Of a stretch of 64,000 nucleotides of DNA, positions 11,870 to 21,965 are shown in pieces (position 1 is the first letter of the stretch; every line of letters starts with the position of its first letter). The position numbers were made by a program, and so were the translations under genes. This DNA comes from Pseudonocardia hydrocarbonoxydans. Lineage in GTDB: Bacteria > Actinomycetota > Actinomycetes > Mycobacteriales > Pseudonocardiaceae. Below the pieces are notes generated by a model. It was not told the origin of the DNA, did no database searches, and saw only the letters and a program-made list of their open reading frames with translations. The stretch is from contig NZ_BJNG01000001.1 of NCBI RefSeq assembly GCF_006539565.1, positions 186,001-250,000 of the forward strand. Direction: 5' to 3'.

Positions 11870-12639
11870 CCGATATCGGGCTCCAGGTCGCGCGGCAGCT
11901 GGGACGCCGCGGCCCGGTCGAGCAGCCATCGGGTGCGCCGGCGGCCCCGCGCCCCGGCGACCGGGAGGGTGACCTCGTCCGCCCCGCTCAGCGCCATCGA
12001 CACCGCCGCCGCCTTCGCCTCGCCCGTGGTCACGATCCACACCTCGGCGGCGCTGCGGATCGCCGGCAGCGTCAGCGACACCCGGGTGGGCGGCGGTTTG
12101 GGGCAGCCGTGCACGGCGACGACCGATCGCCCGGTCTCGTGGACGGCGGGGGAGTGGGGGAACACCGACGCGGTGTGCCCCTCCCCGCCCATGCCGAGGA
12201 GCAGGACGTCGAAGGACGGGACACCGAGGTCGGCCCCGTCCGCGGCGTCGGCGAGCTGCCGGGCGTAGTCCTGCGCGGCGGCCTCCGCCCCGGACGGGCC
12301 GGTGCCGGTGTCGGCTCCCATCGCGTGGACCCTCACCGGGTCGACGCCCACGTGGTCGAGCAGCGCGTCGCGGGCCTGGGTCTCGTTGCGGTCGGGGTGC
12401 CCGGGCGGCAGGAAGCGCTCGTCACCCCACCAGAACTCCACCCGTCCCCAGTCGACGGAGTCGCGGGCCGGGTCCTCCCGGATCCGGTCGAGCATCGCGA
12501 TCCCGACGCCGCCGCCGGTGAGGACGAGCCGGGGCACGGCACCCGCGGCCTGCAGCTCGGCCAGCCGGTCCAGCAGCGCGGTCGCCGCCGCGGCGGCGAG
12601 GGCGTCGGGGTCGTCGTGGACGGTGATCTCGGTGGCCAT
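11866..12639 (-). CDS. pgl: 6-phosphogluconolactonase (DevB type)
   Basis: 257 residues. It hydrolyses 6-phosphogluconolactone to 6-phosphogluconate, the second step of the oxidative pentose phosphate pathway. Family motifs: WGRVEFWWGDERFLPP, DRNETQAR, and GMGGEGHTASVFP in the active-site region. The ATG overlaps the opcA stop by one base (TGATG). Its position after opcA matches Rv1445c. Confidence 0.95.
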   Translation of the reverse strand: MATEITVHDDPDALAAAAATALLDRLAELQAAGAVPRLVLTGGGVGIAMLDRIREDPARDSVDWGRVEFWWGDERFLPPGHPDRNETQARDALLDHVGVDPVRVHAMGADTGTGPSGAEAAAQDYARQLADAADGADLGVPSFDVLLLGMGGEGHTASVFPHSPAVHETGRSVVAVHGCPKPPPTRVSLTLPAIRSAAEVWIVTTGEAKAAAVSMALSGADEVTLPVAGARGRRRTRWLLDRAAASQLPRDLEPDIG

Positions 12640-13598
12640 CAGGACGACACCGCCGGGACCGTCACGGGGGTGCGTCCGCGGGTGGTCCGCGCGACGCCGG
12701 CCAGCGCCTCGCCGTAGATCTCGTCCGGGTCGAGGCGGCGCAGCTCCTCGGCGAGGCAGTCGCGGACCTCCCGGCGGGCCAGCGCGACGAGCCGGTCGGG
12801 CTGCCCCGGCTGGCGCAGGCTGCCGATCTTCCCGTCCGGGCGCACCAGCTCCACCGGCCCCGACGGCCGCTGCAGCACGACCGACACCAGCCCGGGCCCG
12901 TTCGCGGCGGGCGAGCGCTTGACCTTCACCCCGAGCCGCGCGGCGAGCCAGCCCGCGAGGAGGTCGGTGGACGGCGACACGGTCTCGCCCGCCACCACCG
13001 CGGCGGTGACGTCCTCGTGCGGCGGGGCGTCCAGCGCCGTCGCGAGCAGCGCCCGCCACGACGTCAGGCGCGTCCAGGTGAGGTCGGTGTCGCCCGCGAC
13101 GTGGGCGGCGCGACGCTGCTCGAAGGCCTTCACCGGGTTCTTCGCCGACAGGGCGTCGGTGATCCGGCGCTGGGCCAGCCGCCCGACCGCGTCCTCCGAC
13201 GGCACCGCCGGGGCCTCGCCGGGCCACCACGCGACCACCGGGGCGTCGGGGAGCAGCAGCGGCATGACCAGGCCCGCGGCGGGCTCGCCCGCGGCGAGCG
13301 GGCCGTAGCCGCGCAGCACGATGACGTCGCTCGCCCCGGCGTCCCCGCCGACCCGGATCTGCGCGTCGAGCCGGGCGGCGGCCCGACGCTGCCCGCTGGC
13401 CAGCACGATCACCCGGCAGGGGTGCTCGCGGCTGGCGGAGTTGGCGGCCTCGATGGCGCCCTCGATCGCCGGGCCGTCGTCGGTGATGATCACCAGGGTG
13501 AGCACGCGGCCGAGCGCCTGCACGCCGCCGGACTCGCGCAGCTCGACGAGCTTCCTGTTGACCGCGGAGGTCGTGGAGGACGGGAGATCGACGATCAT
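12639..13598 (-). CDS. opcA: Glucose-6-phosphate dehydrogenase assembly protein OpcA
   Basis: OpcA, 319 residues, needed for assembly and redox-dependent activity of Zwf in cyanobacteria and actinobacteria. Recognisable segments are PCRVIVLASG, LLLPDAPVVAWWPGEAP and the C-terminal acidic DPDEIYGEAL. It starts with an ATG overlapping the zwf stop (ATGA at 13595-13598) and overlaps pgl by one base, so zwf-opcA-pgl is translated as a coupled unit. Confidence 0.95.
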   Translation of the reverse strand: MIVDLPSSTTSAVNRKLVELRESGGVQALGRVLTLVIITDDGPAIEGAIEAANSASREHPCRVIVLASGQRRAAARLDAQIRVGGDAGASDVIVLRGYGPLAAGEPAAGLVMPLLLPDAPVVAWWPGEAPAVPSEDAVGRLAQRRITDALSAKNPVKAFEQRRAAHVAGDTDLTWTRLTSWRALLATALDAPPHEDVTAAVVAGETVSPSTDLLAGWLAARLGVKVKRSPAANGPGLVSVVLQRPSGPVELVRPDGKIGSLRQPGQPDRLVALARREVRDCLAEELRRLDPDEIYGEALAGVARTTRGRTPVTVPAVSS

Positions 13599-15142
13599 GG
13601 GCGCCTCCAGGTGCGTCCGGTGCGGGCGAGCATGAGGTCGGCGGACTCCGGCCCCCAGGAGCCCGCCGGGTAGGGGTCGGGTCGGGTTCCGGCGGCGTGC
13701 CAGTGCTCGATGACCGGGTCGAGGATCTCCCAGGACCGCTCGACCTCCTCGTTCACCGGGAACAGCGACGGCTCGCCGAGCAGCACGTCGAGGATCAGCC
13801 GCTCGTAGGCCTCGGGCGAGGCCTCGGTGAACGCGGTGCCGTAGCCGAAGTCCATCGTGACGTCGCGGACCTCCATCGTGGAGCCGGGGACCTTCGACCC
13901 GAACCGCATCGTGACGCCCTCGTCGGGCTGCACCCGCACGACGAACGCGTTCTGCCCGAGCTCCTCGGTCATCGTCGCGTCGAAGGGCAGGTGCGGGGCC
14001 CGCTTGAAGATCACCGCGATCTCGGTGACCCGGCGGCCCAGGCGCTTGCCGGTGCGCAGGTAGAACGGCACGCCCGCCCAGCGACGCGTGTCGACCTCGA
14101 CGGTGATCGCCGCGTAGGTCTCGGTGCCGGACTCGGGGTCGAACCCCTCCTCCTCGGTCAGCCCGGGCACCTTCTCCCCGCCCTGCCAGCCGCCGCTGTA
14201 CTGCCCGCGGGCGGTGGTCTCGTCCAGCGGGCCGACGAGCCGGGTGGCCTTGAGCACCTTGGTCTTCTCCGCGCGCAGCTCGTCGGAGGAGAAGGAGGTG
14301 GGCTCCTCCATCGCGATGAACGCCAGCAGCTGCAGCAGGTGGTTCTGGATGACGTCGCGGGCGGCGCCGATGCCGTCGTAGTAGCCGGCGCGCCCGCCCA
14401 GCCCGATGTCCTCGGCCATCGTGATCTGGACGTGGTCGACGTAGTGGGAGTTCCAGATCGGCTCGAACAGCTGGTTGGCGAAGCGCAGCGCCAGGATGTT
14501 CTGGACGGTCTCCTTGCCCAGGTAGTGGTCGATGCGGAACACCGAGTCCTCGGGGAAGACGTCGTTGACGATCTCGTTGAGCTCCCTGGCCGAGGCCAGG
14601 TCGTGCCCGAACGGCTTCTCGATGACGACGCGGCGCCACTGCTCCAGGCCCTCCTGGCGGGCCAGCCCGGAGCGGGCGAGCTGCTTGCACACCACGGGGA
14701 ACGCGTCCGGGGGGATCGACAGGTAGAAGGCGTGGTTGCCGCCGGTGCCGCGCTCGCGGTCGAGCTCGCGGACGGTGGCCTCCAGGCGGTCGAACGCGTC
14801 GTCGTCGTCGAAGCTGCCCTGCACGAAGCGGAAACCCTCGGCGAGGCGGTCCCACACGGCCTGCCGGAACGGGGTGCGGGCGTGCGCCTTCACCGCCTCG
14901 TAGACGACGTTGCCGAAGTCCTGCGTCGCCCAGTCGCGGCGGGCGAACCCGGTGAGCGCGAAGCCCGGCGGCAGCAGGCCGCGGTTGGCCAGGTCGTAGA
15001 TGGCGGGCATGAGCTTCTTGCGCGAGAGGTCACCGGTGACGCCGAAGATCACCAGTCCGCACGGGCCCGCGATGCGGGGGAGCCGCTTGTCACGCGGGTC
15101 ACGCAGCGGGTTGGTCCAGCCCGCCGCCTGCTTGGCCGTCAT
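13595..15142 (-). CDS. zwf: Glucose-6-phosphate 1-dehydrogenase
   Basis: G6PDH, 515 residues, normal length; oxidises glucose-6-phosphate to the lactone with NADP+. The nucleotide-binding motif VIFGVTGDLSRKKLMPA lies near residue 35 and the substrate/catalytic motif RIDHYLGKETVQN is present. A 36-base gap separates it from the upstream Pgi-like gene, with GGGAGAG before the ATG as ribosome site. Part of the minus-strand operon tkt-tal-pgi-like-zwf-opcA-pgl. Confidence 0.97.
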   Translation of the reverse strand: MTAKQAAGWTNPLRDPRDKRLPRIAGPCGLVIFGVTGDLSRKKLMPAIYDLANRGLLPPGFALTGFARRDWATQDFGNVVYEAVKAHARTPFRQAVWDRLAEGFRFVQGSFDDDDAFDRLEATVRELDRERGTGGNHAFYLSIPPDAFPVVCKQLARSGLARQEGLEQWRRVVIEKPFGHDLASARELNEIVNDVFPEDSVFRIDHYLGKETVQNILALRFANQLFEPIWNSHYVDHVQITMAEDIGLGGRAGYYDGIGAARDVIQNHLLQLLAFIAMEEPTSFSSDELRAEKTKVLKATRLVGPLDETTARGQYSGGWQGGEKVPGLTEEEGFDPESGTETYAAITVEVDTRRWAGVPFYLRTGKRLGRRVTEIAVIFKRAPHLPFDATMTEELGQNAFVVRVQPDEGVTMRFGSKVPGSTMEVRDVTMDFGYGTAFTEASPEAYERLILDVLLGEPSLFPVNEEVERSWEILDPVIEHWHAAGTRPDPYPAGSWGPESADLMLARTGRTWRRP

Positions 15143-15178
15143 CGTCTCTCCCAGCTCGTCGGTGTCGCCATGATCGTC

Positions 15179-16435
15179 CTACAGGTGCTGCACCGCGCGT
15201 ACGAGGGCCACCAGCCCGGTGAGGCGGTCGGGCAGGTGCAGCCGCAGCACCGGCCCCGGCTGCGCCGCCGCGTCGGCGTCGATCTGCTCGGCCTGCACGT
15301 CGTCCAGGGCGCACCGGCCGTCACCGGCCCCGGTGATCAGGCAGACCGCGGCCCCCGCCCGCTGCGCCGGGCCCCAGTCGAAGGTGACGGTGTGCCCGGT
15401 GCGCCGGGCCAGCACGCCGCGCAGCAGCGCGACCGACGCGTCGGACTCGCGGTCGAGGTGGGCGTGCAGCGCGAGGTGGGTGCCGCCCGCGCCGAGCAGG
15501 GCCAACAGCGCGTCGCCGACGGTCGCGGTGCCGGTGGGGAGCCACGGTCCGGCCAGTACCTCGACGTCGCCGTCGACGAAGGCCGGGCGCAGCGGGTCGC
15601 CGGAGCCGGTGACGGGCCCGAGCAGGTGCGCGGCGGCGGCCGCGGCGTGCTCCCACAGCAGGACCCGCGCGGCCACCGGCCCGGGCAGGTCCACGTCGCG
15701 CCCGACCCGCAGCGCTCCCACGACGTCCGGGCCGCCGTCGAGGACCACGGGGGGCGGCCCGCCCGGCAGCGCGGCGGGCCAGCGCTCGGCCACCTCCACC
15801 GCGGGGTGCGCGGCCAGCAGTGCGCCGAGCACCAGCGCGGGATTGGCGGGGGCGTCGGTGAGCAGGGTGTCGCGGGCGGCGACGGCGTCGGCCACGAGCG
15901 TGCCGACGTCGGCACCGGCCAGCCCGGCGGGCACCAGGGTGTAGGCGGAGAAGGCGCCGTCGGGCCCGCCGGTGACGGTGGCCCCCGCGTCCGGGGAGAC
16001 GGTGACGGTGTGGGCGTCGGGATCGAGGCCCTCGGCGCGGAAACCCACGCGGACCTCGTCGGCCACGCGGTGCAGTGCGCGGGTGTCGACCGCGGACAGG
16101 CCGGGCGGCCGGGCGAGCACCAGCACGGTGGCGTCGAGGTCGCCGTCCAGGGCGTCGGCCACCCGCACCGGGTCGGCCGTGTCGAGCACCAGCAGCCGGG
16201 CGCCCTCCCCGGCGAGCGCCTCGGCGACCGCGCCGACGGCGGGCGTGGTCACCAGCACGACCTTCGCCCTGCCCGCGACGTGCAGCTGCTCGCGCAGGGC
16301 CGCGATCTCGCCGACGAGCGGGCGCGCGGCCCGCACGCACCCGGCGCGCGGCGAGGCCGCGATCCGGGACGCGACGGCACCGTCCACCAGCCGGTCGAGC
16401 AGGTCGGCCGGCGGGTGGACGGGCGTGGTCGGCAC
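15179..16435 (-). CDS. Degenerate glucose-6-phosphate isomerase-like protein
   Basis: 418 residues, shorter than full Pgi (about 540). Position between tal and zwf and several local resemblances (LLVLDTADPVRVADAL; FSAYTLVPAGLAGADV; NPALVLGALL; the tail VLRLHLPDRLTGLVALV) indicate descent from the Pgi-type proteins found at this site in other actinobacteria. The phosphate-binding GGSS, the SKSGGT loop and the HKGGP catalytic segment are not recognisable: the matching places read VTTPAVGA, ARPPGLSA and FDWGPAQ. Isomerase activity is therefore doubtful; a regulatory or structural role with Zwf/OpcA is only a guess. GTG start lies five bases after the tal stop. Confidence 0.7.
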   Translation of the reverse strand: MPTTPVHPPADLLDRLVDGAVASRIAASPRAGCVRAARPLVGEIAALREQLHVAGRAKVVLVTTPAVGAVAEALAGEGARLLVLDTADPVRVADALDGDLDATVLVLARPPGLSAVDTRALHRVADEVRVGFRAEGLDPDAHTVTVSPDAGATVTGGPDGAFSAYTLVPAGLAGADVGTLVADAVAARDTLLTDAPANPALVLGALLAAHPAVEVAERWPAALPGGPPPVVLDGGPDVVGALRVGRDVDLPGPVAARVLLWEHAAAAAAHLLGPVTGSGDPLRPAFVDGDVEVLAGPWLPTGTATVGDALLALLGAGGTHLALHAHLDRESDASVALLRGVLARRTGHTVTFDWGPAQRAGAAVCLITGAGDGRCALDDVQAEQIDADAAAQPGPVLRLHLPDRLTGLVALVRAVQHL

Positions 16436-16440
16436 GCGGC

Positions 16441-17550
16441 TCAGCGCGCGCCGTCGAGCTGGCCCTGCACGGTGTCGCCGAGCTCGGACCAGGACTTCTC
16501 GAACTTCTCGACGCCCTCGTCCTCCAGCGTCAGGAACACGTCGGTGAGGTCGACGCCCACGCGCGCCAGGTCGTCGAAGACCTGCTGGGCCTGCGCCGCG
16601 GTGCCGGTCACCCGGTCACCGTGGACCTCGCCGTGGTCGGCGAAGGCCTGCATCGTCTTCTCCGGCATGGTGTTGACGGTGCCGGCGACGACGAGCTCGG
16701 TGACGTAGAGGGTGTCGGGGTAGTCGGGGTTCTTCACCCCGGTCGAGGCCCACAGCGGCCGCTGGGCGGCGGCGCCCTGCGCGGCGAGGGCCTCCCAGCG
16801 CGCACCGGCGAACACCTCCTGGAAGGCGGCGTAGGCCAGCCGCGAGTTCGCGACCCCGGCCTTCCCGCGCAGCGCCAGCGCCTCGTCGGTGCCGATCGCC
16901 TCGAGCCGCGTGTCGATCTCGGAGTCGACGCGGGAGACGAAGAAGCTCGCCACCGAGGCGATGCCGGCGAGCGTGTGCCCGTTCGCCGCGGCCGCCTCCA
17001 GCCCGTCGAGGTAGGCGTCCATGACGGCCCGGTAGCGCTCCACGGAGAAGATCAGCGTGACGTTGACCGAGATGCCCTCGGCCAGCGCGCGGGTGATCGC
17101 GGGCAGGCCCGCCTCGGTGGCCGGGATCTTGACCAGCAGGTTGGGCCGGTCGACGGCCTTCCACAGGTCGATCGCCTGCGCGACCGTGCCGTCGGTGTCG
17201 CGGGCCAGGCCAGGGTCGACCTCCAGGGACACCCGGCCGTCGACCCCGCCGGTGGACTCCCAGACGCCGCGGAACACGTCGCAGGCCTCGGTGACGTCGG
17301 CGACGGTGATCTCGCGGACCGCGTCCTCGACCGACGCGCCGCGCCCGGCGAGCTCGCGGACCTGCTCGTCGTAGGCCTCGCCGTCGGCCAGCGCGCCCGC
17401 GAAGATCGTGGGGTTGGTGGTGACGCCGACGACGTGCCAGTCGGTGATCAGCTGCTTCAGGCTGCCGCTGCGCAGGCGCTCGCGCGACAGGTCGTCGAGC
17501 CAGATGGAGACGCCCGCCGCGGCGAGCTCTGCCAGTCGTGCGTTGCTCAT
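16441..17550 (-). CDS. tal: Transaldolase
   Basis: 369 residues, the long transaldolase form usual in actinobacteria. It transfers a dihydroxyacetone unit between sedoheptulose-7-phosphate and glyceraldehyde-3-phosphate. The N-terminal signature GVTTNPTIF and Schiff-base Lys141 in [11 protein letters not shown] are present, with [14 protein letters not shown] toward the C-terminus. AAGGAG lies just upstream of the ATG. It is 11 bases downstream of tkt. Confidence 0.97.
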   Translation of the reverse strand: MSNARLAELAAAGVSIWLDDLSRERLRSGSLKQLITDWHVVGVTTNPTIFAGALADGEAYDEQVRELAGRGASVEDAVREITVADVTEACDVFRGVWESTGGVDGRVSLEVDPGLARDTDGTVAQAIDLWKAVDRPNLLVKIPATEAGLPAITRALAEGISVNVTLIFSVERYRAVMDAYLDGLEAAAANGHTLAGIASVASFFVSRVDSEIDTRLEAIGTDEALALRGKAGVANSRLAYAAFQEVFAGARWEALAAQGAAAQRPLWASTGVKNPDYPDTLYVTELVVAGTVNTMPEKTMQAFADHGEVHGDRVTGTAAQAQQVFDDLARVGVDLTDVFLTLEDEGVEKFEKSWSELGDTVQGQLDGAR

Positions 17551-17561
17551 GGGGTACTCCT

Positions 17562-19652
<2,091 letters not shown>

Positions 19653-19810
19653 GGCGGCTCCCTGGTTCTGTTCGAGTAGGACACTGGTCACGGGGGCGGT
19701 AGGCCACGACGCGTGACGGCCAGCCTATCCACGTCGGACCGGTGGGTGGGCGGTCCGCACCCACGGCTCACGCCGGGTTACCCGACCGGCCGCACACTCA
19801 TGCGCCGGGC

Positions 19811-19816
19811 TAGGAT
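19811..19816 (+). promoter_or_regulatory. Candidate -10 element for ctaB
   Basis: TAGGAT fits the TANNNT pattern and lies 52 bases before the ctaB start in the 216-base tkt/ctaB divergent region. No convincing -35 is seen. Confidence 0.3.
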
Positions 19817-19868
19817 CGACGCGCTGTAGAAGTACCGCCCCACCACATCGCGGATCGAGGTTGTGCCG

Positions 19869-20813
19869 GTGAGTGTGCCCGTGACCGACGTGGCACCGAC
19901 GGAGGTCGGGTTCGTGGCCCGTGCGCGCGCCACCGTCGGCGCCTACCTGGGCCTCACCAAGACCCGGATCATCGAGCAGCTGCTCGTCGTCACGGTGCCG
20001 GCGATGTTCCTGGCCGAGCGCGGCATCCCGAGCGTGTGGCTGATCGTCGCCACGCTGCTGGGCGGCGCGCTGGCCGCGGCGAGCGCGCACGCGCTCAACT
20101 GCGTCGTCGACGCCGACATCGACAAGGTGATGAAGCGCACCGCCCGCCGCCCGCTGGCCAAGGGGCAGGTGCCGGCGCGGCACGCGCTGGTCTTCGGGCT
20201 CGTGCTCGGCGTGCTGAGCTCGGTGTGGCTGGGGCTGACGACCAACTGGCTCGCCGCCGCGCTGTCCGTCGCGGCCATCGCGTTCTACGTGCTGGTCTAC
20301 ACGCTGCTGCTCAAGCGCCGGACCGCGCAGAACATCGTGTGGGGCGGCGCCGCGGGCTGCATGCCCGTCGTCATCGGGTGGGCCGCGGTCACCGGCACGG
20401 TCGAGTGGCCGGCACTGGTCATGTTCGCGATCATCTTCTTCTGGACGCCGCCGCACTTCTGGGCGCTGGCGATGCGCTACCGCGAGGACTACGCCGCGGC
20501 CGGGGTGCCGATGCTGCCCGTCGTCGCCACGCCGGTGCAGGTGTCGCGCCGGATCGTCGCGTACTCCTGGGTGATGGGGCTGGTCACGCTCGCCCTGCTG
20601 CCGGTCACGTCGTGGATCTACGCCACGGTCGCGGTGCTGGGCGGGGCCTGGTTCGTCTTCTCCGCCCACCGCCTGCACCACGACGTGGTGGCCGGCATCG
20701 AGGTCACCCCGATGAAGCTGTTCCACCTCTCCAACGCCTACCTCTGCCTGCTGTTCGCCGCGATCGCGGTCGACGCGGCCGTCGGCCTCCCGGTGCTGGG
20801 CCTGCCCGGCTGA
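19869..20813 (+). CDS. ctaB: Protoheme IX farnesyltransferase (heme O synthase)
   Basis: CtaB, 314 residues, attaches a farnesyl chain to protoheme to give heme O on the way to heme A for the aa3 oxidase. It is a UbiA-type membrane prenyltransferase with about nine membrane segments. The first Asp-rich site is [15 protein letters not shown]; the second region has [12 protein letters not shown] and [17 protein letters not shown] 19869 is chosen because GAGG lies eight bases upstream; GTG 19863 is also possible. Heme A synthase is encoded about 10 kb away in this window. Confidence 0.95.
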   Translation: MSVPVTDVAPTEVGFVARARATVGAYLGLTKTRIIEQLLVVTVPAMFLAERGIPSVWLIVATLLGGALAAASAHALNCVVDADIDKVMKRTARRPLAKGQVPARHALVFGLVLGVLSSVWLGLTTNWLAAALSVAAIAFYVLVYTLLLKRRTAQNIVWGGAAGCMPVVIGWAAVTGTVEWPALVMFAIIFFWTPPHFWALAMRYREDYAAAGVPMLPVVATPVQVSRRIVAYSWVMGLVTLALLPVTSWIYATVAVLGGAWFVFSAHRLHHDVVAGIEVTPMKLFHLSNAYLCLLFAAIAVDAAVGLPVLGLPG

Positions 20814-20856
20814 CCGACCGGCGGCGCTTCCCGCGCCGGTGGCGGGACCGGGCCGC

Positions 20857-20922
20857 GCAGACCCGGTGGCGCGGCACAGGCCGCCGGCGGTCTGCTCGGT
20901 GGCACGGCGGTCTGCGAGGTGG
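20857..20922 (+). repeat. Palindromic flank U of nuclease-like gene 1
   Basis: 66-base element with repeated GCAGACC/GGTCTGC words around a CCGCCGGCGG core. It matches the reverse complement of the element at 21889-21952 at roughly 56 of 66 positions by eye, including an exact 14-base outer end (20909-20922 against 21889-21902). It lies between the ctaB stop and the nuclease-like gene start. Confidence 0.75.
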
Positions 20923-20976
20923 GGTGGGTTGTGCCGTTCGGCCCCGGCAGGACGGCCGGCTCGACATCCTCATCCC

Positions 20977-21873
20977 GTGGACCCGCTCCTGCACCGTCGC
21001 GCCCTGCTCGCCGGCGGCGCCGCCCCGCACGAGGTGCGCCGGCAGCTGCGGCTCGGCGAGCTCGTCGGGGTCCGGCGCGGGCGCTACGTCGCGGGCCTGC
21101 TGCCCCCTCGGGCGGAGCAGCGCCACCTGCTGCACGTCCGTGCGGCCGTCACCGAGCTGGCCCCGGACGCGGTGGTCAGCCACGTCTCGGCGGCCGTCGT
21201 GCACGGGCTGCCGGTCTGGAACGCCGACTTGTCCCGGGTGCACGCCACCCGGGACCGCCGCTCGGGTGCCCGCCGCAGCACCGTGACCCACCTGCACGCT
21301 GCCCGGCTGGACCCGGACGAGGTCGTGGTCGTCGCCGGCCTGCGGGTCACCTCCGTGGCGCGCACGGTCCTCGACGTGGCGAGGTCACTGCCTTTCGACG
21401 CCGGGCTCGTCGTCGCCGACGCGGCGCTGCACCGCCACCTCGTCACCCGGGAGGAGCTGGCCGACTCGCTGCTGTGCGCGGAGCGGCGCCGGGGCGCCCC
21501 GGCCGCGGCCCGCGTGCTGGCCTTCGCAGACCCTGGCTCGATGAGCGTCGGGGAGACCCGCAGCCGCATCGCGTTGCGCGACGCCGGGCTCCCGGCGCCC
21601 GTGCTGCAGTGGCGGGTGTGCGCGTCGGACGGGACCGAGGTGGCGCGGACCGATTTCGGCTGGCCGGAGCGGCGGACCGTCGGGGAGTTCGACGGCCGCC
21701 TGAAGTACGGCCGGTCTCTGCGACCAGGGCAGGATGTCGCCGAGGTGCTGTTCGAGGAGAAGCGGCGCGAGGACACGGTCCGGGCCGAGGACCTCGGGAT
21801 GGTGCGGTGGGTGTGGGCCGACATCGACCGGTTCGCACCGGTTGCCGAACGGCTGTGGCGGACGTTCCGCTGA
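20977..21873 (+). CDS. AbiEi-like protein with PD-(D/E)XK-like C-terminal domain, paralogue 1
   Basis: 298 residues, no exact function known. The N-terminal ~100 residues resemble AbiEi-type antitoxin/regulator proteins (winged-helix region, then PDAVVSHVSAAVVHGLPVW). The C-terminal part holds MSVGETRSRIAL, ARTDFGWPERRTVGEFDG and LKYGR, matching the acidic D...E-x-x-x-x-x-K arrangement of DUF559-like nuclease folds. No toxin gene (AbiEii-like nucleotidyltransferase) is adjacent, so this is not a classical type IV pair. A paralogue, about half identical by eye, lies at 31349-32263. Both are bracketed by palindromic repeats. GTG 20977 is an estimate; an open frame extends upstream to 20839. Confidence 0.75.
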   Translation: MDPLLHRRALLAGGAAPHEVRRQLRLGELVGVRRGRYVAGLLPPRAEQRHLLHVRAAVTELAPDAVVSHVSAAVVHGLPVWNADLSRVHATRDRRSGARRSTVTHLHAARLDPDEVVVVAGLRVTSVARTVLDVARSLPFDAGLVVADAALHRHLVTREELADSLLCAERRRGAPAAARVLAFADPGSMSVGETRSRIALRDAGLPAPVLQWRVCASDGTEVARTDFGWPERRTVGEFDGRLKYGRSLRPGQDVAEVLFEEKRREDTVRAEDLGMVRWVWADIDRFAPVAERLWRTFR

Positions 21874-21888
21874 ACACCGGCCGCCGGG

Positions 21889-21952
21889 CCACCTCGCAGA
21901 CCCCGGTGTCACCGCGCAGACCGCCGGCGGTCTGCGCGGTCACCGGGTCTGC
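21889..21952 (+). repeat. Palindromic flank D of nuclease-like gene 1
   Basis: 64-base near-palindrome, itself able to form a long hairpin (arms GCAGACC.../...GGTCTGC, core CCGCCGGCGG, stem about 27 pairs with small bulges). It sits between the convergent nuclease-like and formaldehyde dehydrogenase genes, so termination is one likely role. Its near copy is at 20857-20922. Confidence 0.75.
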
Positions 21953-21965
21953 CCGGTCGCCCGTG

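Noticed and set aside
13697-16708. A 1003-codon open frame on the plus strand
   Set aside because: Antisense of zwf, the Pgi-like gene and tal; low-complexity translation and no homology cues.
20977-21873. Type IV toxin-antitoxin pair
   Set aside because: Only the AbiEi-like partner exists; neighbours are ctaB and formaldehyde dehydrogenase, with no nucleotidyltransferase toxin.
20857-21952. Classical insertion sequence
   Set aside because: No transposase motif (DDE, HUH, serine or tyrosine recombinase) in the enclosed gene and no target-site duplication could be seen outside the flanks, so it is not called a mobile element.
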